Source of the DNA: Imbricaverruca yamaguchii
Lineage: Eukaryota > Arthropoda > Thecostraca > Neoverrucidae
Direction: 5' to 3'
Length of the DNA stretch: 64,000 nt
Assembly (NCBI GenBank): GCA_034440575.1
Contig: JAOTOL010001348.1
Location: forward strand, 290,001-354,000
Shown: in pieces, positions 11,801 through 23,800 of the stretch
Layout of the letters: each line of letters opens with the position of its first letter
Numbering within the stretch: the first letter of the stretch is position 1
The notes under the pieces: generated by a model
Seen by the model: the letters and a program-made list of their open reading frames with translations, nothing else
What the model was told of the DNA's origin: nothing
Databases searched by the model: none
Position numbers and translations under genes: made by a program

Positions 11801-14800
11801 GTGTGTCACACGTGGACCACTACTGATAATTCACCACCAACACGTGGACTACGTGTGTCACACGTGGACCGCTACTGATAATTCACCACCAACACGTGGA
11901 CTACGTGTGTCACACGTGGACCGCTACTGATAATTCACCACCAACACGTGGACTACGTGTGTCACACGTGGACCGCTACTGATAATTCACCACCAACACG
12001 TGGACTACGTGTGTCACACGTGGACCGCTACTGATACTCTGCCGTCCACTAATGATCATGGTGTACCTCCATGGACACTAATGATAATGGTGTACCTCTG
12101 TGGACCACTACTGACAATGGTGAGGCCCTGTGGACCACTACTGACAATAGTGAGACCCTGCGGACCACTACTGACTATAGTGAGACACTGTGGACAACTA
12201 CTGACTATAGTGAGACCCTGTGGACCACTACTGACTATGGTGTACCTCTGTGGACCACTACTGACAATGGTGAGGCCCTGTGGACCACTACTGACTATGG
12301 TGAGGCCCTGTGGACCACTACTGACAATGGTGAGGCCCTGTGGACCACTACTGACAATAGTGAGACCCTGTGGACCACTACTGACTATAGTGAGACCCTG
12401 TGGACAACTACTGACTATGGTGAGACCCTGTGGACCACTACTGACTATGGTGTACCTCTGTGGACCACTACTGACAATGGTGAGGCCCTGTGGACCACTA
12501 CTGACTATGGTGAGGCCCTGTGGACCACTACTGACAATGGTGAGGCCCTGTGGAACACTACTGACAATGGTGAGACCCTGTGGACCACTACTGACTATGG
12601 TGAGGCCCTGTGGACCACTACTGACTATGGTGAGGCCCTGTGGACCACTACTGACTATGGTATACCTCTGTGGATCACTACTGACAATGGTGAGGCCCTG
12701 TGGACCACTACTGACAATGATGAGGCCCTGTGGACCATTACTGACTATGGTGAGGCCCTGTGGACCACTACTGACTATGGTGTACCTCTGTGGACCACTA
12801 CTGACAATGGTGAGACCCTGTGGGCCACTACTGACTATGGTGTACCTCTGTGGACCACTACTGACAATGGTGAGGCCCTGTGGACCACTACTGACTATGG
12901 TGAGGCCCTGTGGACCACTACTGACTATGGTATACCTCTGTGGACCACTACTGACAATGGTGAGGCCCTGTGGACCACTACTGACAATAGTGAGACCCTG
13001 CGGACCACTACTGACTATAGTGAGACACTGTGGACAACTACTGACTATAGTGAGACCCTGTGGACCACTACTGACTATGGTGAGACCCTGTGGACCACTA
13101 CTGACAATGGTGAGGCCCTGTGGACCACTACTGACAATGGTGAGGCCCTGTGGACCACTACTGACTATGGTATACCTCTGTGGACCACTACTGACAATGG
13201 TGAGGCCCTGTGGACCACTACTGACAATGATGAGGCCCTGTGGACCACACTGACAATGGTAGACCCTCCCGTGGACCACTACTGACAATGGTGAGACCCT
13301 GTGGACCACTACTGACTATGGTGAGACCCTGTGGACCACTACTGACAATGGTGAGGCCCTGTGGACCACTACTGACAATGGTGAGACCCTGTGGACCACT
13401 ACTGACTATGATGAACCTCGACGATCAACTACTGGTAATGGTGAGCCTCCGCGTACCACTACCGATAATGGTGGAGCTCCGCGGACCACCACCGATAATG
13501 GTGGAGCTCTGCAGACCACTACTCATGGAGGACTGGAGTGAACTCGGCCTCGATTCCGGACATTCTGTTCGGTTCCTACACTGGATTCCCGCCACTGGTG
13601 AAACCCATCGGTCCTTTGGCAACAGCCAGAACTGGTCTAAGATGAAGAACCTTGAGGTTTTTTGTATCAAACATGCAGCTGCGAAGGACACAGTCACCAC
13701 TTCCTTGACGCTGAATGGTCGTACGAGAGCCAAAAATCCCAACACCCAAGTGCTTGCATCTATGAAAAAAATATATCAAATTTTGACTCAACTTCGTTTC
13801 TTTCCAATGGCAAGTCCCCAAACCGCGCGTTCCCACAAACAATCAATCGGTGCAACAGAACGGAACCCACAGCCGTCGCGGAATACCTCGCCACTTATTA
13901 TTCTGGCATCTCCGGCAACCAGAACTCGCAGCAAACCACCACATTCATTCCCGATACCCTCGCCATCTGTGATTTTGTATCAGACAACACTGAACCTTAC
14001 AACACATAATTTACACTGTATGAACTTAATTTATATTTCTACATGGTGACAAACACTGCGGTTGGCCCGGATCGATTGACATAACCCTTCTTCAAAATAT
14101 ATCTGACCCCGGTAAAGACAACCTTATTTCGGCGCTAAATCGCCTATGGACTAATATTACTTTCCCAGCCTCTTGGTCTACTTGCACTATAATCCATATC
14201 GTTAAACCCCTCAATTCTCGACACCTTCCTTCCAGCTCTGGATCTCTCACTAGCGCTTGCAAAATTTTTGAGCGCATGGTCAATTGACGAATCAGTCTGT
14301 CATGAAACTAACAAAAGTATCTGGCCTATACTTGGGCAGCTTTCGGCCAAGGCGCAGCACCGTTGATAACCTCATGGACATTGTTGACTCTATCCAGCGT
14401 GGATCCGCGAAAATCGCAACTATCGCACTTTTTGTAAACCTACACTCCGCGTTTGATAAAGTACGCATTTCTGTTCTTCCAATTAAATTACACAGAATTG
14501 GTATCAAGGGTAGAATGGCCACCTTTTTCGCCAACTTTCTCGAGAATCGTTCCTTTACCGTTCGTTGCAGCAACGTTCATTCTCGGCTCCGCACCCTTGG
14601 TCAAGGCGTCCCGCTAGGCAGCGTCCTATCCCAAGCTATGTTTCTCACGATGATCAACGATGCATTGGTCCAAATTCCTCTGATTGCCCCTATCTAAAAT
14701 ATTAACTCTACGGCGATGATTTGGCTATTTGGTGGACTCATTTATCGGCAGATGCAGCAAACCGTTTTGTTAAACACGCCATGAATCGCATTGCTTCATG

Positions 14801-17800
14801 GTGCTCCCTCTGATGGCTACAGACCTATCCCACTAGATCGGCCACAATGTTCTTGTTTCGGCTTCCCAGATATACCACACCCTATACACCGCTGCGCTAG
14901 GCGCCTAAATCTCCAGTGCTGCATCTCTGGTCGCGACTGGGGTACAGTCAGGGCTACCCTGAACAAAATGGGCATTGCACTGATTCGTTTAATCCTGTAA
15001 TACAATGCGTTCATCTTCGATCATTTGGCCCCCTCACATGCCACTGCACTAAAATGTAGAACGTAGAAGCCTTTAGCTATGTAAGAGTTCATATGGACTG
15101 TTACATATTCGGGGATTCGGGGAGATGACGGAGACTATTCACCCTCTTGGGTTCTCTTGCGGGGGCCTTGCTGGACAGCTGATGGGTTGCGCTGGTCCTT
15201 GGCAAGTCATCTGGGCCCCTCGTACTTTGGACAAGAGGGAAAAAGGAGATGAGCAACCTTATATCTATCTTGACCAATGGGGCCTTGCAGATGCTGTTTA
15301 GAGCTCCGATGGCTGCCCTTTGCCGCTCCCCTCCATCGACTACACCCTCGTGATATACTCCGTATGTTGTGGCTCACTAGCAGGCTAGGCTGTACTAGAT
15401 TATAACTTGACAACAGGTTGGTGGACCCGCTATAAGACCCGAGCTATAACCGGACGTTATAACTCGACAATAGGTCGATGCGGTACTCGTCAATATATCC
15501 CATCAATAAGTCGATGTGGTGACCAGTACTATGCAGCGGGTTGCTGCGCTATAGCTCCGTTATAACTATCTGTTATGGGCCCCACGCGTCCAGCTCTGGC
15601 TCACCATCACTGGCAGCTCGTCAGTGTTGTTGGCAGTATCAGTAGCAGTGACCTGTAGACGGTGGATCCTCTGTGGCAACTGGTCGGCCCTCCTCAGCAG
15701 CCACATCTGCAACCAACGAGACCCTTTCTTCAACGAGCACGAGGTTATGAACATTAAAATACCACTGCGCTGTCGACGTCGGAAATTTGGCATGTAACAC
15801 ATCCTCTTCTTCTTGAACCACAACACTTGCTGTACATACAAACCCAACATTTTGACTGGCTACACAACTGTACCAGATGATCACTCCTGTACAACTGTAG
15901 TACTAATGCTATACCGCTGCCGTACCGCTGCCGTACCAATGCAGTACCGCTGCTGTACCCCTGCAAAACGTCGCTGTACTGTACCCAGACTGAGCTTTCA
16001 ACAACACCAAACATGCACACCCATTGCCGGTGCGACCGCTGCCGACTCACCTGACCTCTAGCTGGGTCGATACTATACATGGACCGCTGTCGGCTCACCT
16101 GACCTCTAGCTGGGTCGATACTATACATGGACCGCTGTCGGCTCACCAGACCTCTAGCTGGGTCGATACTATTCATGGACCGCTCTCGGCTCACCTGACC
16201 TCTAGCTGGGTCGATACTATACATGGACCGCTGTCGGCTCACCTGACCTCTAGCTGGGTCGATACTATACATGGACCGCTGTCGGCTCACCTGACCTCTA
16301 GCTGGGTCGATACTATACATGGACCGCTGTCGGCTCACCTGAATTCTAGCTGGGTCGATACTATACATGGACCGCTGTCGGCTCACCTGACCTCTAGCTG
16401 GGTCGATACTATACATGGACCGCTGTCGGCTCACCTGACCTCTAGCTGGGTCGATACTATACATGGACCGCTGTCGGCTCACCTGACCGCTATCTGGGTC
16501 GATACTATACATGGACCGCTGTCGGCTCACCTGACCTCTAGCTGGGTCGATACTATACATGGACCGCTGTCGGCTCACCTGACCGCTATCTGGGTCGATA
16601 CTATACATGGACCGCTGTCGGCTCACCTGACCTCTAGCTGGGTCGATACTATACATGGACCGCTGTCGGCTCACCTGACCTCTAGCTGGGTCGATACTAT
16701 ACATGGACCGCTGTCGGCTCACCTGACCTCTAGCTGGGTCGATACTATACATGGACCGCTGTCGGCTCACCTGGCCGCTATCTGGCTCGATACTATACAT
16801 GGACCGCTGTCGGCTCACCTGGCCGCTATCTGGGTCGATACTATACATGGACCGCTGTCGGCTCACCTGACCTCTAGCTGGGTCGATACTGTACATGGAC
16901 CGCCGCCGACTAAACTGACATCTAGGTGGATCGATACTGTGCATGGACCTCCGCGGACTCACCTGACCTCCAGCTGGGTCAATACTGTACATGGGCCGCC
17001 GCCAACTTACCTGACCTCTAGATGGATCGATACTGTACATGGACCGCTGTCGGCTCACCTGACCTCTAGCTGGGTCGATACTGTACATGGACCGCACGTT
17101 CGCGTCCGCGACGTCGATTGTGTAGGTCACGTTATCACCAGCATCCATGTCGCTGGCCTGCAGCAAATTCAAGGTCGCACAATTGAGGGGTTCGCGAATT
17201 GAACTGTTGTCATGGCAACTGCAAAGTTGATGGCTAAATTCCTTCCTAGAAACGCTTATGATGCGGTAGCTGGGTGGTTGCGTGGATACGTGGGATTATC
17301 GTAATGCAATTGATATGCATCAACGGTTAGCATGTTATAATTTCCACAGACAATACGCATATGCACCTATAAAGCATTCGCATGCAAATTGGACGCATGA
17401 AGAACGTCAAAGATCGCTTTGCGAAGGCAGCGCGCATGATTGAAGATAGCAGGCACTGCATGTGTGTCTGTGCCATGTCCTACTCTGTATGCAAATGCGC
17501 TGATGACAATGTAGCTCCAAGAAGAACGTCAAATGCTCAAGCTTCCTCTCAGCACATACAAATTCAGTCAGAACACAAATCATCGAACGATTAGCACAGC
17601 TAAGACTAACACTGACAGCTCAGCATGCACTTCAGCACAGATGTACTGGACTGTTGGGGACTGTACTGTCCCCAACAGTCTGAATTTGTACTGGACTGTG
17701 TGAACACCTCAGCCGACTGCAATAAATGACGTACCTTTGCCCTCATGACGTCATAGCCATATCCGGCGTCGTACGGAACGCCGACAATCACGGGCACGAC

Positions 17801-20800
17801 TGAGACGTTGAAGGTCGGAGCATTGTCGTTGACGTCGGTGACGTCAACCCTGATGACGGCCTCGTTGTAGAGCAGCGCTCCTGAACTCGCGCTAGATCCA
17901 GCCCGCCTTGGGACCGCTGGCGGCGCGTCCAAAGGCCGGTCGACACCGGCAGAGTTCGACGCGCCGACAGCGTCCGATGGCGTGTTGGTGGTCACGAGCA
18001 GCCACAGCTCCTGCGTCTGCTCGAAGTCCAGGGTGCCGTCGATCTGCAGGAGGGAGTCGTTCACGATGGATACCGACAGACGCGGCAGGCGGCCCGTGGC
18101 GTTGACGACGCGCACTGTCCAGCGCCTGTCCGACACGGCCGGCTCCACGCGCCACTGGAGCGGCGTCCTCGTCACCGGCTGGTTCTCGGCTACCGACACA
18201 CTGTACTCGGCTCTGTCGAAGGCGCGCACCGCCTCCACGCGGCCGCCGGCGGTCGAGGTCAGCTCGAGCACGGCGAACGCGCGCCGGCTGGGCGAGCCCA
18301 GATCGTAGGCCACCAGGGTGATGCGGCGCACCGAGCCGGCCGGGTGTGTCAGCCGACGCGCCGTCGTCACGCGGCCCGACTCTGCGCCGATCATGAAGTC
18401 GTCGCCCGGCGTGAGGATCTTGAAGCGGACGGCGCCGCCGGAGAGCCGGTCGCTGTCCACGTCGTATGCCGAGATGTTGGCTACCACGACGCCCGCGGCC
18501 AGCTGCGCCGGCGTCTTCATCTTGTACACGGCGTAGGGCACGTCGGGCTCATTCTGCACGCCGCGAGGCGCGCTCGCCACGTCGCTGACGCCGGTGAAGA
18601 CGGGGTCGTTGTCGTTGAGGTCACCGACCGTGACGGTGACGTTGACGACGTCGCAGGAGGTGCGACACGCATCCTGCACGCTCTCCTCGAGCGGCAGCTT
18701 CGACGCGATGTCCACGCACAGCTGCGGGCACACCTGGACGGGGATGCGCACCACGGCAGACTTCTCGCGGTCCACCGAGCGGGAGAGGAAGACAGCGCCG
18801 TCCTGGGAGACTCGGTAGGAGGAGATGCCGTCCGGGATGCTGAACACCACGCGGGTGTTTGTCGCAGAGGACATCAGCCGCACCAAGCCCACGCGCTTGT
18901 CAACGTACTCGCCCTCGTCCAGATCGAATGAAAGTGCATCGCGTGCCAGCCTGGGGCGAGGAACGAGAACCACGTCCACCATCAATATCAGCACGTCCTT
19001 CCGCTTGTTGTCTTCTTGTGACTGTAGGCGCACAACCACCTTGCCGGCCTCTTCAAGTGGCCTCGCCACCCGAACTACTCTGTTCTCGAAGTCGACCGCG
19101 AAGTGTTTGTTTTTGCTACTGCTCCGCCCCACCTCCCCTTGCGGCCACATCTCGACGACATCGCCGCTCCCGTTCAGGACGTGGGTTGCCAGCCCATCAT
19201 CAGGCAACGGGCGAAGCGATACTTCCTGAGGTAGCCGGTAGATGACAGCACCGGTCGGCAGAACCGTGGGGATCCTCACGGCGGCTCGGATCACACCGGA
19301 GTGATTGCCGACGTCCGACAACAGCTGGGCGAGAGTCAGCGCCGACTCAGCGAGCGCCCGCGACCGGAAGTCGCGCCCCTCCACAGCCTCCTCCGGCAGG
19401 GAGTCGCCGGCAGAGGCGGTCGCCAGCTCCTCGTGGGGACGATTTTCGTTAACGCTGCGGATGGTCGTTCCCGAGCTCTTCATGTCGCTGACCGGCGCCG
19501 GGGCCGTCTGCCTGGCCGTCAGCTTGGTGATGTCGCCGTCGTCAGCGTCAGCCTCCACCTGCACGGTCAGCAGGCTGGTGGAACCCATCCCGTCCTCGTC
19601 CATCACCTCCAGCTCACACTCGTACACGCCTCGCTGAAATGTCGCCTCAGCCACACTCAGCAGCGCCAGCTGGCTGACCTTGAAGGCGGCACAGTCGTGA
19701 CCGCGAGCGGCCCGCAGCCGGAATGTCAGCCGACTCGGCACGCGGTCGGGGTCGCTGACCCGGATGGCCGGGGTCACGGAGATCAGGTCGCCGACGCGGA
19801 CGGCGCTGCCGACGACGGCTCGGTAGTGGCGGCTGCTGAACCGCGGCGGGTTGTCGTTCACGTCGCCGACGTTGAGGGTGAGCGCGACGGCTCGCACGTG
19901 CTTCTGTCCGTCGTGCTGGTACTCGAGCACCACGGTGAAGGAGAGCTGATGACGCTTCTGACGGCACCAAGTGCAGCACTATGAGCGGCGAGGTCCGTGC
20001 CAGAGCTATGATTATGTTATATATTTGTGTTATATGCTGATTATATTGTATTACATTTAATTATTATCTTACATTCTGAATGATATTATGTATCTCATGT
20101 CATGTATTATATAGACTATGTTGTATATTAGATAGATTGTGTTGTATATTATATAGTTAATGTTATATATTATATAGATGATGCTATGCATTATATAGAT
20201 TGTTATATATAATATATGTGTCAGAGTTTTAATAATATATTTAAGATATTATAACGCTTGAAAAAAAAAGTTGCATAAGTTGTAAACGATTCGACACCAG
20301 AAAATATCGCAGCAAACGAGGTTGTAATGCAAGTATATTTCTGCATACAGAAACTAGCCAGTGATTCCTAACCGGGATATTGTGCTTCATGTGTACACAT
20401 ATCATTTATGACATCGGTAAACTTTGGAATTTAAACGGGATCCTGTTATATTGTTCAGCACACTTGAATACCTACTAATTCACTTAACATTTTTGTTCCA
20501 ATAATGTTGGCGATACTATGATAAGTGTAACACAAATGATAACACTTGAACCGGGGATACCGTTATGATACTCCCCAGAGCACTTGGATACTTACCAATA
20601 ATATTAACACTTGATCCAATAATATTGACAATGCAATGATGATAGTAACACATCATTTATGACAACACAATCCGTCAAGTGGTATTGCACACAATCACAA
20701 TCCACATGAAGTAATCGCGTAGCATTCATGTAGAAATGCCTGGACTGACCTCGAACTTCCGTAATCCTGCCAATCTACCATGGGAAAACAAGAAAGCAAG

Positions 20801-23800
20801 TGACGTTCCCCGATTTTCGAATCAAACCCACTGACCTCAAAGTCCAAGGGGGACAGAAGTCGTAATTCCCCCGTTGAAGTCACCAGGAAGGTATCGTTCA
20901 GCATCGTATTCAGGATCTGCGCCTTTAGATACTGCACGGGTCGGTGTGGCTCGGCGATAAGTCGACCTATGGTGACATTGCTCGAGTTCTCCTGGAAGGA
21001 GAGACAAAGACATCACGCAATCGCTAATGGACGCTTCAAGACCGGAATAGGGTCGGCTTTGTAATTTTGTGACGAAATGAAACGTTACCGATTTGGATTA
21101 GTTCGAGACACGGTCATGAAAACAATCCCCTCCCTCGGTGACGGAAGCGAACACTAGACGAAGCACCTGAACAGAACTGAAGTTTGAAAATGCAATTAAC
21201 TATAATGGACATATTCGATTGATAGTGTTACCACAATTCCCCGTCAAGAAATAAAGGCAAGAGTTGCGACCAGGCAAGGCTGAGCGCCTGGAAAACTATA
21301 GGTACGGGGTTCGATTCTCCGCGATGCCATCCTTCCTGCTAAGGTGAGAGGCAGATGATGCCAAATGGCATCAGCTTGTGCGTCGTAAAGCCACACAAAC
21401 AAACAAACTTACCAACACCTCGAACGTGAGCGATGCACTTTTGAACGATTCCTGGGCGTTTTCCGCCACGATGAAAATGTCGATCATAGATGTCGCCAGG
21501 TGAGTGCCGTCGGTGACGTCGATGGCCAGACTGTACGTTGATTGGTCGGAGGTATTCAGCGGGTCGGAGACTTGGATGTATCCGGTATTAGCTTCCACTT
21601 CGAACGGAACTGCGCGCAATGGCAAGCATTTTGGAAAGCTCACCTCAGACACATTGTTTTATTCATGATCGGCACGAACAGAAGATGATCATCGCTCATC
21701 GAAAAAGCGTGCTAAGTAAAATAAGGATTGAATTTCCATTAGGTTCTTCCGGATTGCTTTCGGCATCTAGATGCATGATTGTAATTACTTGGGACTCGGG
21801 GGACATGTCGTTCCTCCAATTCTTCAAAATCTTAACCATTAATCTTATGGCGTGGACTGGAAAGAATGGTCTAAACCAGCCTGTCACCTCCACCCCCGGA
21901 AATATAAATGAGTTACTTCTATACCTATGCCTGCACTTCCTGGTGAGTATGCAAAAATGTGCCAGGTCATACTTCAAATTTGCAATTGAATTGAAATCCA
22001 GGAAACGGGCAAGGTTCCAGAAATGGTTCATTTATCTGCATGTTCTCCGAGAAGGGGGTCCATTTGTTAGGCAAAGTGTATGAGCATATCCTTCAGGGAA
22101 ACTAGGAAATGGGGTGGGGAGGGATGAAATTGCATCGCCAACTCAGGAATATTCCAATAGTGTCAGCCAAGGCAATAGAACCTCAAAGTCAGCAAATAGG
22201 GACAGTAGTAGTTCAAGGAGGCAGAGTGATAGTTCTTCTAGTGATCAAAGAACTCCTCAGCATGAAAAAGCCAAAGGTGGTTATGGAGCATTCGTGAGGT
22301 GTATGATGTTTAATGCTCAGAGTATCCGTTCCAAATTTGATGAGTTCAAGTGTTATGTTGCTGAGGAGGAACCAGATTTTGTTTGCATTGCGGAGGTATG
22401 GGTCAGTGAAGGGTATTTTGGAGATACCTTGCAGGACTATGAGATCCAGGGATACAATATGCTTTCGTGCAATAGGGGTCAATAAATGAAAGGGGATGGT
22501 GTAATGCTCTATGTGAATAGCTTATTCAGTTCTCAAAATGTAGCAGGTGGGGATAAAAATGTGTCTGTGGAGTCCATTTGGCTTGATGTCACTGGTGTTG
22601 GCTCCCCATCATGCAAAATGTTTAGGAAATGTCTTGAAGAGGACCTGTTCTTGCACCAGTTTGTATCGGAACCTACCAGGCATGGCTCATTCTTTGACCT
22701 TGTATTCTCGGATTTAAGTGACTTGGTTCAAGACTTAACTGTAGGAGAAACTCTGGGAATAAGTGACCATAACATAGTTAGATTCAAGGCACATGCAGGG
22801 GAGATGTCACTGAACTATGGTGTACGGTCGGCAGATTGGTCATATCTTCCAATGCAAACACTGATTTAAACTGCTTGCTCAGCTCCTCAACCATCTCACT
22901 ATCCTCACGCAAGGTAGTCCCATTTATTTCAGTGGATCAATTGTCCTAAAATTTACTCAGCTTGTAGAAACTAACGAACGTTTTACTGTCCCCATTACAG
23001 TTCCTAGCTAAATCCAGTTCTTTTGCTCGCTTTGCTGCTCTGGTTTTGCTTCAGAGTATCTCTAGCTTTTCGATACGCCTTTAGATTAACGACATTTGAA
23101 GCTTCTTTAAACAATCTAAATGCAGTTTTCTTAGCCTTAATTGCTTTTATCAAGTCTGGTGTAAACCATGCTGGTTTTCCTACCGTCTTTGCGACTTTGC
23201 TTTGGGGGACATGTCTAATCTGAATTTCCTTCAAGTAAGATTTGAACTTTTCCCACATTTCAGGCATTTAAATTGGAGAATTCTTCTTCCCATCTGATGG
23301 AACTTAAAGCCGCTCTCATGCAGTCCACGTCTGCTCTGTTGAAATTTGGAACCTTTGCCAAATTATCCCTAATAGACTTGGACTGCATGAGAGCGGCTTT
23401 AAGTGCCATCAGATGGGAAGAAGAATTCTCCAATTTAAATGCCTGTGAAATGTGGGAAAGGTTCAAATCTTACTTGAAGGAAATTCATCTTAGACATGTC
23501 CCCCAAAAGCAAAGTCGTAAAAGACGTGTAGGAAAGCCAGCATGGTTTACACCAGACTTGATAAAAGCAATTAAGGCTAAGAAAACTGCATTTAGAGTGT
23601 TTAAAGAAGTTTCAAATGTCGTTTATCTAAAGGCGCATCGAAAAGCTAGAGACACTGAAGCAAAAAACCAGGGCAGCAAAGCGAGCAAAAGAACTGGATT
23701 TAGCTAGGAACTCTAATGGGGACACTAAAACGTTCTTTTGTTTCTACAAGCTGAGTAAAATTTCTAGGACAATTGATCCACTGGAAATAAATGGGACTAC

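Noticed and set aside
12000..13309. Open frames of 417 and 404 codons on both strands
   Set aside because: They are produced by a 30-bp stop-free minisatellite in an intron; the translation is a pure 10-residue repeat with no family signal.
15754..17172. 472-codon frame as a single exon
   Set aside because: It stops at 15754 before the next good exon and runs through about 21 donor copies; the phase-0 exon 17157-17059 joined to 15706-15605 gives a proper cadherin repeat.
16024..17202. 392-codon + strand frame opposite the 48-bp array
   Set aside because: It is a shadow of the in-frame repeat on the other strand.
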